DNA from: DSNY01 sp016861185
GTDB taxonomy: Bacteria > Pseudomonadota > Gammaproteobacteria > Burkholderiales > Burkholderiaceae_F
Length of the DNA stretch: 35,439 nt
NCBI GenBank assembly: GCA_030263275.1
Contig: SZOR01000033.1
Coordinates: 1 to 35,439 of the forward strand
Direction of reading: 5' to 3'
The translations under genes and the position numbers were made by a program. The notes beneath the pieces are model-generated. The model did not search any database, had not been told where the DNA came from, and saw only the letters and a list, made by a program, of their open reading frames with translations. Positions 5,736 through 13,736 of the stretch are shown here, one piece after another. Every line of letters begins with the position of its first letter. Within the stretch, counting starts at the first letter, position 1.

Positions 5736-6306
5736 ACGCCGGCGCATGGCCCGGGGTCCACTTGATGCTGCAGCCCATGCTCGGCTGCTGGTCGGTCGGC
5801 ACAGGTCGGCCGGCCAGCAGCGCATCGGCGGCGGCGCGCAGATCGGCGCCGCTGACCGGCACGTTCGAACCCGGCCGGCTGGCGTCGAAGCGGCCCCGGT
5901 AGACGAGCCTGCGTTCGCGGTCGAACAGGAAGAAGTCGGGCGTGCAGATCGCCTCGTACGCGCGCGCGGTCACCTGCGTTTCGTCGTACAGGTACGGGAA
6001 CGTGAATCCCGCGTTCTTCGCCTCCCGCGCCATCGCCTCCGGCGCGTCGTCCGGATAAGCTGCCGCGTCGTTGGCGCTGATCGCGACGATCGCCAGCCCC
6101 TTCGACCCGTATTCGCGCGCGAACGCGGCGAAGCCGGCGCGCACGTGCTTGACGTAGGGGCAGTGGTTGCAGATGAACGCGACGAGCAGCGCAGGGCTGG
6201 CGGAGAAATCCGCGAGCCCGACGATGCGGCCGCTCACGACGTCGGGCAGCGCGAAGTCCGGGGCGCGCGTTCCGAGTTCGATCATGCGGGACTGTCTCAG
6301 TGCCAT
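5728..6306 (-). CDS. Thioredoxin-family (AhpC/TSA-like) protein
   Basis: A 192-residue protein with a peroxiredoxin/thioredoxin-type fold. It opens with GTRAPDFALPDVVSGR and has a CxxC active site at residues 46-49 (ICNHCPYVKHV), then a cis-proline region (ICTPDFFLFDRERRLVYRGRFD). This is the family of cytoplasmic thioredoxin-like proteins with CNHCPYV that is often encoded singly. No signal peptide is present. ATG 6306 follows a GAGGAGG site. It is the first gene of a three-gene operon with the primase-polymerase and DUF504 genes. Substrate is unknown; thiol-disulfide exchange or peroxide reduction is expected from the family. Confidence 0.88.
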   Translation of the reverse strand: MALRQSRMIELGTRAPDFALPDVVSGRIVGLADFSASPALLVAFICNHCPYVKHVRAGFAAFAREYGSKGLAIVAISANDAAAYPDDAPEAMAREAKNAGFTFPYLYDETQVTARAYEAICTPDFFLFDRERRLVYRGRFDASRPGSNVPVSGADLRAAADALLAGRPVPTDQQPSMGCSIKWTPGHAPAYA

Positions 6307-6394
6307 TCGTGCCTCCTCGCCGGATCGTTCGAACTCATGGTAGTCGGTGGCCCGACGGCCGCATAATCCGCGTCCACGCGCGGTCCCGCACGTC

Positions 6395-7204
6395 ATGACC
6401 ACCGAATCGCCGTCCCTGCCCTGGCCGAAAGCGACGCTCGCGCGCTTGCGCGGGCTGCTATGCGACATCGACGGCACGATCACCTCCGACGGCCGGCTGT
6501 CCGCCGCCGCCTATGGCGCGCTCGAGGCGCTGCAGTCGGCGGGGTTGTTGGTCATCCCCGTCACGGGACGCCCGGCCGGCTGGTGCGATCTGATCGCGCG
6601 CTTCTGGCCGGTGGCCGCGGTGGTCGGCGAGAACGGCGCCTTCTACTTCCGCTACGACCACGCGATGCGCCGGATGACGCGCCGCTACGCGCGCAGCGAC
6701 GCCGAACGCGCGGCCGATCGCGCGCGGCTCGCCGAGATCGGCGCGCACGTGCTGCGCGCCGTGCCCGCCGCGCGGCTCGCCGCCGACCAAGCCTATCGCG
6801 AAGCCGATCTCGCGATCGACTATTGCGAGGACGTGGCGCCGCTGCCCGCGGACGAGGTGCAGCGGATCGTCGAGCTGCTCGCCGCGCAGGGGTTGACGGT
6901 CAAAGTCAGCTCGATCCACGTGAACGCGTGGTTCGGGCAGTACGACAAGCTGACGATGACGCGCCGGCTGATGCAGGAGCAGTTCGGCGTCGACCTCGAG
7001 CGCAGCCGCGAGGCGCTCGCCTTCGTCGGCGATTCGCCGAACGACGAACCGATGTTCGCCTTCTTTCCCATTTCCGCCGCGGTCGCCAACATCGCGCACT
7101 TCGCCCATTCGCTCGTGCACAGGCCGGCGCACGTGACGGCCGAGGCCGAAGGCGCCGGTTTCGCCGAGTTCGCACAGCAACTGCTCGCCGCGCGCATGCG
7201 CTGA
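6395..7204 (+). CDS. HAD-superfamily hydrolase (Cof/IIB type)
   Basis: A 269-residue HAD phosphatase. Motif I is CDIDGTIT (nucleophile Asp24, acid/base Asp26); motif II is in IPVTGRP; motif III Lys is probably in YDKLTMTRRLM; motif IV is FVGDSPNDEPMF. The C2-type cap between motifs II and III and the GDSPND signature resemble the sugar-phosphatase subgroup (sucrose-phosphate, mannosyl-3-phosphoglycerate or Cof-type phosphatases). The substrate cannot be set from sequence. The ATG at 6395 is chosen because it directly precedes the fold; no strong ribosome binding site is seen. A CATAAT hexamer at 6362-6367 may be the -10. The next gene, 97 bp downstream, encodes a glycerol-3-phosphate dehydrogenase. 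Confidence 0.85.
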   Translation: MTTESPSLPWPKATLARLRGLLCDIDGTITSDGRLSAAAYGALEALQSAGLLVIPVTGRPAGWCDLIARFWPVAAVVGENGAFYFRYDHAMRRMTRRYARSDAERAADRARLAEIGAHVLRAVPAARLAADQAYREADLAIDYCEDVAPLPADEVQRIVELLAAQGLTVKVSSIHVNAWFGQYDKLTMTRRLMQEQFGVDLERSREALAFVGDSPNDEPMFAFFPISAAVANIAHFAHSLVHRPAHVTAEAEGAGFAEFAQQLLAARMR

Positions 7205-7301
7205 CCCGCGCCCGGCGCGGCGCGGATCGGCATCGCGGAACGCGCCGGGCGAACGTGACGCTCGTCAACGAGCGCGCCGGCCCTTGCGCCTAGCATGCCT
7301 C

Positions 7302-8354
7302 ATGGCGCGGGTCGGGATTGTCGGCGGCGGTGCCTTCGGTACGGCGATGGCGTGCGTGCTGCGCAGGCGCGGTCACGACATCGTGCTGTGGGCGCGCGAG
7401 CCGGAAGTCGTCGCCGCGATCAACCGCGAGCGCAGCAACACGGCCTTCCTGCGCGGCGTGCCGCTGCCGGAAGGCGTCCTCGCGACCGGCGACATCGCGC
7501 TCGCCGCACGCGGCGCGGAGTTCGTCGTGCTGGCGCCGCCGGCGCAGCACATGCGCGCGGTGACGCAGGCGCTGCGTCCGCACCTGGCGCGCGGCACGCC
7601 CGTGGTGAGCTGCTCGAAGGGCATCGAGCGCGGCACCGCTGCGCTGATGTCGCAGGTGCTCGCCGAAACGCTGCCCGATTCGCCGGTCGCCGTGCTCGGC
7701 GGACCCTCCTTCGCCGGCGAGATCGCGGTCGATCTGCCGACCGGCGTGACGCTCGCCTGCGCCGACCCGGTGCTCGGCGCCCGGCTCGAAAGCGCGATCG
7801 GCAGCACGCGCTTTCGCGTGTATTTGTCGGACGACCTGATCGGCGCGCAGTTGGGCGGCGTGCTGAAGAACGTGCTGTCGATCGCGTGCGGCATCGCGAC
7901 CGGCAGGAAGCTTGGCAGCAATGCGCGCGCCACGCTGGTCGCGCGCGGGCTCGCCGAGACCGTGCGGCTGGGGCTCGCGCTCGGCGCGCGCCTGGAGACC
8001 TTCATGGGGCTGTCGGGCATCGGCGACATCGACCTGTCGTGCAACAGCCCGCAGTCGCGCAACATGTCGCTCGGCATCGCGCTCGGCGAAGGTCGTGCGC
8101 TCGCCGACGTGCTGGCCGAACGCATCACCGTGCAGGAAGGCGTGCACTCGGCCGAAGCGGTCGTCGCACTCGCCGAGCGGCTCGGCGTCGACATGCCGAT
8201 CGTCCGCGCGGTCGATCGGGTGCTCAATCATCGCGCCGATCTCGACCAGGTCATCGCCGATCTTCTGGCGCTGCCCTTCGGCGTCGAGACGGCCGTCGTG
8301 CCGGTGCTGCGGCGAGGCGGATCCTCCGCCGGGCCGACATCGGCCCCTGCGTGA
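7302..8354 (+). CDS. gpsA: NAD(P)-dependent glycerol-3-phosphate dehydrogenase
   Basis: A 350-residue cytosolic enzyme that reduces dihydroxyacetone phosphate to sn-glycerol-3-phosphate for phospholipid synthesis. The N-terminal Rossmann motif is VGIVGGGAFGTAMA. It has the SCSKGIE and GGPSFAGEIA segments, the catalytic lysine region QLGGVLKNVLSIACG, then GLSGIGDIDLSC and EGVHSAEAV, all GpsA hallmarks. ATG 7302 places the glycine motif at the N terminus; a TTG at 7284 is an alternative. In many betaproteobacteria gpsA lies beside secB; here it sits 21 bp upstream of a solute-binding protein gene, so this may be a second copy or a relocated one. The cotranscription hints that the importer brings in a related phosphorylated compound (inference). 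Confidence 0.9.
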   Translation: MARVGIVGGGAFGTAMACVLRRRGHDIVLWAREPEVVAAINRERSNTAFLRGVPLPEGVLATGDIALAARGAEFVVLAPPAQHMRAVTQALRPHLARGTPVVSCSKGIERGTAALMSQVLAETLPDSPVAVLGGPSFAGEIAVDLPTGVTLACADPVLGARLESAIGSTRFRVYLSDDLIGAQLGGVLKNVLSIACGIATGRKLGSNARATLVARGLAETVRLGLALGARLETFMGLSGIGDIDLSCNSPQSRNMSLGIALGEGRALADVLAERITVQEGVHSAEAVVALAERLGVDMPIVRAVDRVLNHRADLDQVIADLLALPFGVETAVVPVLRRGGSSAGPTSAPA

Positions 8355-8375
8355 CATCCGCCACCGGAGGAACTC

Positions 8376-9509
8376 ATGACGATCACCCGCAGAGAACTGA
8401 TCCAGGCGTCGGCATCCGCCGCGGCGCTGACGGCGCTGCCGCCCGCGTTCGCACAGGCGCCGATCGAAGACGAGCTGTCGCTGATCACGCCGGTGTCGAA
8501 GTTCATCCACGACGCCGCGCTCGCCGAGTTCGCGAAGTTCGCGCAGGAGCGCTGGGGCATCAAGCTGAAGGTCAACGCGCTGGCGGCCGGCACGCCGGTC
8601 GCGTACGGCCGCATCGTCGAATGGAAGGGCCGGCCGGAGGTCGACATCTTCTGGGGCGGCGAAAGCGCGCTGTTCGACAAGCTCGCCGAGCAGAAGCTGG
8701 TTGCGCCGCTCGCGCTGCCGAAGGCGGTGCTCGACACCGTGCCGGCGTCCATCGGCAAGCCGAAGCCGATCTTCCTGAAGGATCCGAAGGGCTTCTGGAT
8801 CGGCACCGCGCTGGAGCCGTACGGCCTGGTCTATCACCCGCGGCTGCTGCAGCGGCTCGGCGTGCCGCCACTGAAGGACTGGGACGATCTGCTCAACCCG
8901 AAGCTGAAGGGCCACATCGCGCAGTGCGCGCCGACGCGCTCGTCGAGCAGCCACGCGACGTACGAAGTGATCCTGCAGCGCGACGGCGACGAGAAGGGTT
9001 GGCTGTGGCTGCAGAAGCTCGCGGCGAACACGGGGCTGTTCACCGCGCGCAGCCGCGATGTGCCGTCGGTGGTCGCGAAGGGCGAATTCGCCGCCGGCTT
9101 CGCGGTGCCGAGCTACATGGCATTCGAGGAACTGCTGGCGGGTTACGACATCCGCTACGCGGCGCCGCCGACCGCCTGGATCACGCCCGAGCCGATGGCC
9201 GTGCTGGCGGGCTGCAAGCATCCGAAGGCCGCGCAGGCGTTCATCGAGTTCCTGCTGACCGAGCGCGGCCAGCGCATCTTCATGGAGCGGGGGCTGTTCC
9301 CGCTGACGCCGAAGTACCGCGTGCAGGGCGCGCCGGGTTCGGCCGCCGAGAAGGCGGTCGAGTTCACCGGCGGCGTGCGCTCGTACTTCGACCGCGAGGT
9401 GCAGAACATCTACGACGACGACAAGGCGCAGGGTCGCTACAACGAAGTCAACGAACGCTTCCGCAAGGACATCGAGGCGGTGTGGGAGGAGTTGAAGAAG
9501 AAGTACTGA
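8376..9509 (+). CDS. Periplasmic solute-binding protein of an AfuA/FbpA-type ABC importer
   Basis: A 377-residue extracellular solute-binding protein. The N-terminus has a twin-arginine-like leader (TRRELIQASASAAAL) with a likely cut after AFAQA. The fold markers are VDIFWGGESALFDKLAEQ, the hinge LYHP-like LVYHPRLLQRLGVPPLKDWDDLL, and a C-terminal region HPKAAQAFIEFLLTERGQ typical of this class. Relatives bind ferric iron, phosphonates, thiamine or hexose-6-phosphates (AfuA). The adjacent tyrosine pair of the iron-binding proteins is not visible, so iron is not favoured. GAGG lies seven bases before the ATG at 8376. The ATPase and permease genes follow. Confidence 0.88.
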   Translation: MTITRRELIQASASAAALTALPPAFAQAPIEDELSLITPVSKFIHDAALAEFAKFAQERWGIKLKVNALAAGTPVAYGRIVEWKGRPEVDIFWGGESALFDKLAEQKLVAPLALPKAVLDTVPASIGKPKPIFLKDPKGFWIGTALEPYGLVYHPRLLQRLGVPPLKDWDDLLNPKLKGHIAQCAPTRSSSSHATYEVILQRDGDEKGWLWLQKLAANTGLFTARSRDVPSVVAKGEFAAGFAVPSYMAFEELLAGYDIRYAAPPTAWITPEPMAVLAGCKHPKAAQAFIEFLLTERGQRIFMERGLFPLTPKYRVQGAPGSAAEKAVEFTGGVRSYFDREVQNIYDDDKAQGRYNEVNERFRKDIEAVWEELKKKY

Positions 9510-9538
9510 ACGGCGACGCGCTGCTGAGAAAGGGCGCA

Positions 9539-9558
9539 CCCCCCTTTCGTAAGGGGGG
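9539..9558. repeat. C-rich/G-rich hairpin repeat, copy 4
   Basis: CCCCCCTT-TCGT-AAGGGGGG is a perfect 8-bp stem with a four-base loop. It lies inside the importer operon, between the binding-protein and ATPase genes. A hairpin here could stabilise the upstream message and favour high expression of the binding protein. Confidence 0.8.
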
Positions 9559-9602
9559 CGATCGCGCGGTGGCAGTCGACAACAACGAGGAACGGACAAC
9601 GA

Positions 9603-10682
9603 ATGCGCATCGCAGTCCAGAACGCGACCAAACGCTTCGGCGCGATGGCGGCGGCCAACGACGTGACGCTGGCGGTCGAGGAAGGGGAACTGTTCACGCT
9701 GCTTGGCCCGTCGGGCTGCGGCAAGACCACGCTGCTGCGGCTGATCGCGGGCTTCTATTCGCCCGACGAAGGCGAGATCCGCTTCGACGGCCAGCGCGTC
9801 AACGAGGTGCCACCGCACGAACGCGGCATCGGCATGGTGTTCCAGAACTATGCGCTGTGGCCGCACATGACCGTGTTCGACAACGTCGCGTACGGCCTGA
9901 AGCTGCGCAAGGTCGGCGGCGGCGAAATCGAGAAGCGCGTGCACGCGGTGCTGGAGAAGGTCAAGCTGGGCGGGCTCGACAAGCGCTACCCGGGGCAGCT
10001 TTCGGGCGGCCAGCAGCAGCGCGTCGCGCTCGCGCGCGCGCTGGTGCTCAATCCCGAGATCCTTCTGCTCGACGAGCCGCTGTCGAACCTCGACGCCAAG
10101 ATCCGCATCCAGGTGCGCGCCGAGATCCGCAAGCTGCAGAAGGAACTGGGCATCACGACGATCTACGTCACGCACGACCAGGAGGAAGCGCTGACGCTGT
10201 CGGACCGCATCGCCGTCTTCGACAAGGGCAAGCTGCTTGAGGTCGGGCCGCCGAAGACGCTGTACGAGCACCCCCGCACGCGCTTCGTCGCCGACTTCAT
10301 CGGCATCAACAACCTGATCGAAGGCACGGTGACCGCGGTCGACGCCGAGCGCGGCCGGCTGCGCGCGCAGACTGCCTTGGGCGAGTGGTCCGCGCTCTTC
10401 ACCGAGGCGCGGCCGGCCGGCAGCCGCTGCGCGCTGTGCATCCGGCCCGAGAACATCGACCTGGACGGCGGCGCGGGCGAAGAGTTGAACGTCGTCCCGG
10501 GGCAGATCACGTTCGCCGCCTATCTCGGCAACACGCTGCGCTACGACGTCGACCTGGGCGGCGGCGTCACGTTCAAGGCCGACATCCGCGATCCGTGGCA
10601 CCACGCGCCGCTCGCCATCGGCGCGCAGGTGCGGCTCGCGTTTCCCGCCGGCGATACGGTTGCGATCGCCGCCGAGGCCTGA
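9603..10682 (+). CDS. ABC importer ATPase
   Basis: A 359-residue nucleotide-binding subunit. Walker A is GPSGCGKTT, the Q-loop is in VFQNYALWPHMTV, the signature is LSGGQQQRVALARAL, Walker B is ILLLDEPLSNLD, and the switch histidine is in YVTHDQEEA. Residues from about 240 form TOBE-type regulatory strands (NNLIEGTVTAVD; LCIRPENIDL). This layout is of the PotA/FbpC/AfuC/CysA group. It energises the permease encoded 2 bp downstream. The substrate is that of the binding protein and is not fixed by this subunit. Confidence 0.93.
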   Translation: MRIAVQNATKRFGAMAAANDVTLAVEEGELFTLLGPSGCGKTTLLRLIAGFYSPDEGEIRFDGQRVNEVPPHERGIGMVFQNYALWPHMTVFDNVAYGLKLRKVGGGEIEKRVHAVLEKVKLGGLDKRYPGQLSGGQQQRVALARALVLNPEILLLDEPLSNLDAKIRIQVRAEIRKLQKELGITTIYVTHDQEEALTLSDRIAVFDKGKLLEVGPPKTLYEHPRTRFVADFIGINNLIEGTVTAVDAERGRLRAQTALGEWSALFTEARPAGSRCALCIRPENIDLDGGAGEELNVVPGQITFAAYLGNTLRYDVDLGGGVTFKADIRDPWHHAPLAIGAQVRLAFPAGDTVAIAAEA

Positions 10683-10684
10683 CG

Positions 10685-12382
10685 ATGGCCGCGATCGCCC
10701 GCCCCGGATTCGCGCCGCCGCGCATCGCCCTGGGTACGGTCGGCTTCGTCGCAATCTGGGCCTTCCTGCTGCTGTTCGTGCTGTATCCGCTGACGCGGAT
10801 CTTCTACGACGCGTTCACGACCGACGCCGGTGCCTTCACCTGGCAGAACTTCGTCGACTTCTTCACCGACCGCTACTACCTGCGCGCGCTGTGGAAGTCG
10901 CTGCTGCTGGGCGTGGGCGCGGTGATCACCACGTCGATCCTCGGCATCGCGGTCGCGGTGCTGCTGCTGCGCTACGAGTTCCCGGGCCGCAACCTGTTCT
11001 CGTATCTGACGATGCTGCCGCTGATCATGCCGCCGCTGGTGGGGGTGCTCGGCTTCGTCTTCATCCTCGGGCGCGCCGGCACCGTCAACATCGTGCTGCA
11101 GGACTACTTCGGGTTGGACCAGCCGATCAACTTCATGTACGGACTGCAGGGCGTGCTGCTGGTCGAGACGCTGCACCTTTTCCCGATGATCACGCTGTCG
11201 ATCCTCGACGCGCTGACCAAGGTCGATCCGGCGCTCGAGGAAGCCGCGCAGGGCATGGGCGCGAAGGGCTGGCGCCGCTTCCGCGACATCACGCTGCCGC
11301 TGACGACACCGGGCTACGTGTCGGGCGCGCTGCTCGTATTCATCTGGACCTTCGCCGACTTCATCACGCCGCTGGTGGTCGGCGTACAGGACGTGCTCGC
11401 CGCGCAGGCGTATCTGAACATCGTGCAGTTCATCGACCGGCGGCTCTTCAAGATGGGCATCGTGATCTCGGCGCTGCTGGTGCTGCTGGCGATCGTGTTC
11501 GTGATCGCGGCGCGCCAGTACGTCGCGATCAAGGATTACAGCTCGCTCGCGTACACCAAGGTCGAGCGGCGCAGGCTTTCGCCGGGCAAGCGCTGGCTGG
11601 CGGTCGGCTTCCTGGGCACGCTGATGTTCGTCTCCTTCCTGCCGCACATCGGCGTGACGCTCGCCGCGTTCGGCCGCGGCTGGTCGCTGACACCGTTCCC
11701 GGTCGAATACACGCTGCAGTTCTTCACGCGCGTGTCGATCGAGACGCCGAAGTTCATCGTCAACTCCTTCGTCTACTGCGGACTCGCGGTGCTGGTCTGC
11801 CTGATCGTCGGCGTGCCGATGGCGTGGATCCTCGCGCGCACGAAGGCGCCGGGCCGCAACACGATGGACGCGCTGACGACGCTGATCCTGGCGATCCCCG
11901 GCACCGCGATCGGCATCGCATACATCCGCGCGTTCCACTATCCGCTGCCGTTCTTCGAGATCCCGCTGACGAGCATGTGGATCATCATCCCGCTGGTGCT
12001 CGCGGTGCGCCGCCTGCCGTACACGGTGCGCGGCAGCTATTCGTCGCTGCTGCTCGTGCACAAGTCGATGGAGGAAGCGGCGGAGAACGTCGGTGCGACC
12101 AAGCTGCGCACCTTCCGCGACATCACGGTGCCGCTGGTGTGGAAGGGCATCGTCGTCGGCGCGCTGTTCTCGTTCATCACGTCGCTGCAGGAGGCCTCGG
12201 CGGTCGTGTTCCTGACGCTCGGCGGCTGGGAGACGATCCCGTTCGGGATCTTCACCTTCTACATCGCCGGCTCGCAGAACGAAGCCGCCGCGCTCGGCGT
12301 GATCCTGATCGTCGTGGCGGCGATCAGCCTCGCGCTGATCAACCGGCTGGCCGGCACGCGCGTCGGCGGGCTGTTCGGATAG
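10685..12382 (+). CDS. ABC importer permease, fused two-domain FbpB/AfuB type
   Basis: A 565-residue inner-membrane protein with two permease halves in one chain, about 12 hydrophobic segments. Each half has an EAA loop for contact with the ATPase: EEAAQGMGAKGWRRFRDITL in the first and EEAAENVGATKLRTFRDITV in the second. Fused permeases of this length are typical of the ferric-iron, hexose-phosphate and 2-aminoethylphosphonate importers. The ATG at 10685 follows the ATPase stop by two bases, so the two are translated together. No further gene follows on this strand, so the operon ends here. Confidence 0.92.
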   Translation: MAAIARPGFAPPRIALGTVGFVAIWAFLLLFVLYPLTRIFYDAFTTDAGAFTWQNFVDFFTDRYYLRALWKSLLLGVGAVITTSILGIAVAVLLLRYEFPGRNLFSYLTMLPLIMPPLVGVLGFVFILGRAGTVNIVLQDYFGLDQPINFMYGLQGVLLVETLHLFPMITLSILDALTKVDPALEEAAQGMGAKGWRRFRDITLPLTTPGYVSGALLVFIWTFADFITPLVVGVQDVLAAQAYLNIVQFIDRRLFKMGIVISALLVLLAIVFVIAARQYVAIKDYSSLAYTKVERRRLSPGKRWLAVGFLGTLMFVSFLPHIGVTLAAFGRGWSLTPFPVEYTLQFFTRVSIETPKFIVNSFVYCGLAVLVCLIVGVPMAWILARTKAPGRNTMDALTTLILAIPGTAIGIAYIRAFHYPLPFFEIPLTSMWIIIPLVLAVRRLPYTVRGSYSSLLLVHKSMEEAAENVGATKLRTFRDITVPLVWKGIVVGALFSFITSLQEASAVVFLTLGGWETIPFGIFTFYIAGSQNEAAALGVILIVVAAISLALINRLAGTRVGGLFG

Positions 12383-12553
12383 GGAGCGGGCGGCGAGGCG
12401 CCGTGTCCCGGCGACGGGCCAATCGCCCTCTCGCCAGTCCCCGCCCGCAGGCTGGGGATGTGTCGTGGCCGACTGGGATCACCAACGCCTCGACCGCAAT
12501 TGCAGTCTCGTCGCCGGCGCGACCCGCGCCTTGATCTTGCGCAGAAGTCGGCG
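12383..12553. other. Spacer between convergent genes
   Basis: 171 bp between the importer permease and the hydratase gene on the opposite strand. A weak imperfect hairpin (CCAGTC / GGCTGG) lies near 12435-12455. No strong terminator or gene was seen. Confidence 0.4.
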
Positions 12554-13363
12554 TCAGCGCTCGAAGGTGGCCGTCAGTCCCGGCAGATCGATGCCTTCGA
12601 TGCGCGTGCTCCAGGTTTCGCCGGCAGCGATCGGCAGCGCGCGCGTCAGCGTGCCGGTCGTCACGATCTCGCCCGCAGCGAGCGGCGGCGCGCCGCTCCG
12701 GTCGAGCACGGCGAGGAGATGCGCGATCGCCTGCAGCGGTCCGTCGAGCACGTTGGCGCCGGTGCCGGTGTCGCGCAGCTCGCCGCCGCAAAGCAGCTCG
12801 ATCCGGAACTGCGCGAGCCGCGCAGCGACGTCGCTGCCCAGTTCGGCCACGCGCCGTCGCGGGCCGACCAGCAACGTGCCGTGAAGACCATCGTCGGCGA
12901 TGGTGTCGGCCGCCGCGAACTTCCACCCCGGAAAGTGCGACTGCACGATCTCGAAGCCGTGCGCGATCCAGTCGACGCACGCGAGGATCGCCCGCGGATC
13001 GCCGGTGACCGGCGGCGTCGAGGCGAAACGCAGCACGATCTCCGGCTCGATGCGCGGTTCGGCGAGACGACCGATGCGGCAGACCGCGCGCGCGTCGGCA
13101 ACGTCGGTCACCGTCGTGTCGTAGACATAGCCCCAGACCGGCGCGTACACGCCGTACTCGGGCCAGATGTTGCGGTTCGTGAAGCCGATCTTGCGTCCGA
13201 TCGGGCGCCGGCCTTCGCGCAGGCGCGCCTCGTGGATGATCCGCGCGACCTCGTACCCTGCCGCCTCGTCGAACCCGTCGATGCGTCCGGTGAACGGAGC
13301 GATCTGCCGCACCTCGTCCTGCGCCGTCTTCAGCTCGCGCGCGAGCGCGTTCAAGTTGAACAT
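12554..13363 (-). CDS. Fumarylacetoacetate-hydrolase-fold hydratase (2-keto-4-pentenoate hydratase-like)
   Basis: A 269-residue protein of the MhpD/HpcG hydratase branch, which adds water to 2-hydroxypenta-2,4-dienoates. Features are IGRKIGFTNRNIWPEYGV, the acidic metal-binding pattern EPRIEPEIVLRF, and HFPGWKFAAADTIADDGLHGTLLVG, followed by GGELRDTGTGANVLDGPLQAIAHLLAVL. ATG 13363 has GGAGG about six bases upstream; the adjacent GTG at 13366 is too close to that site. No aromatic meta-cleavage genes are nearby. The gene lies 13 bp after a small membrane-protein gene and looks like the last member of the methyltransferase/oxidoreductase operon. Its substrate there is unknown and need not be an aromatic breakdown product. 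Confidence 0.88.
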   Translation of the reverse strand: MFNLNALARELKTAQDEVRQIAPFTGRIDGFDEAAGYEVARIIHEARLREGRRPIGRKIGFTNRNIWPEYGVYAPVWGYVYDTTVTDVADARAVCRIGRLAEPRIEPEIVLRFASTPPVTGDPRAILACVDWIAHGFEIVQSHFPGWKFAAADTIADDGLHGTLLVGPRRRVAELGSDVAARLAQFRIELLCGGELRDTGTGANVLDGPLQAIAHLLAVLDRSGAPPLAAGEIVTTGTLTRALPIAAGETWSTRIEGIDLPGLTATFER

Positions 13364-13376
13364 CACCAGCCTCCGT

Positions 13377-13724
13377 TCAGAGTCTGCCGCCGATGTTGTA
13401 CCGCACCCTCAGCCTGGCATTGCGGAAAACGAGCGCCGAGGCCGCCGTGAACGCGGCAACCGCGAGCAGGATAACGGCAAGTCGCAGGTACGGTTGCCCC
13501 GCGGACACGCGCTCGGCCGTGAAGGCGGCGAGCGCGCGCAGCCACTCGAGCGCGCCCAGCACGAGCGCGATCTGCACGGCGCGCGCGGCCCAGCGCCGCG
13601 GCACCGCCAGCAGTGCGATCAACGCGAGCGATGCAACGGCGAGCGCGAGCTGCCCGGCGCGATAAAAGTGCGCGGCGAGCAGCACCGACGAAAGACCGGG
13701 GAGGGCCAGCAGAAGGTAGGCCAT
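13377..13724 (-). CDS. Small integral membrane protein, 115 aa
   Basis: Not recognised as a named family. There are about four hydrophobic segments, near residues 2-18, 22-42, 49-66 and 80-102, and a basic C-terminal tail (FRNARLRVRYNIGGRL). The ATG at 13724 lies 12 bp after the FAD-oxidoreductase stop, and the hydratase gene follows by 13 bp, so it is within an operon. The spacing and shared strand suggest a membrane partner for the lipid-modifying enzymes, but this is inference from position alone. Confidence 0.75.
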   Translation of the reverse strand: MAYLLLALPGLSSVLLAAHFYRAGQLALAVASLALIALLAVPRRWAARAVQIALVLGALEWLRALAAFTAERVSAGQPYLRLAVILLAVAAFTAASALVFRNARLRVRYNIGGRL

Positions 13725-13736
13725 CGTCCTTTCGCT

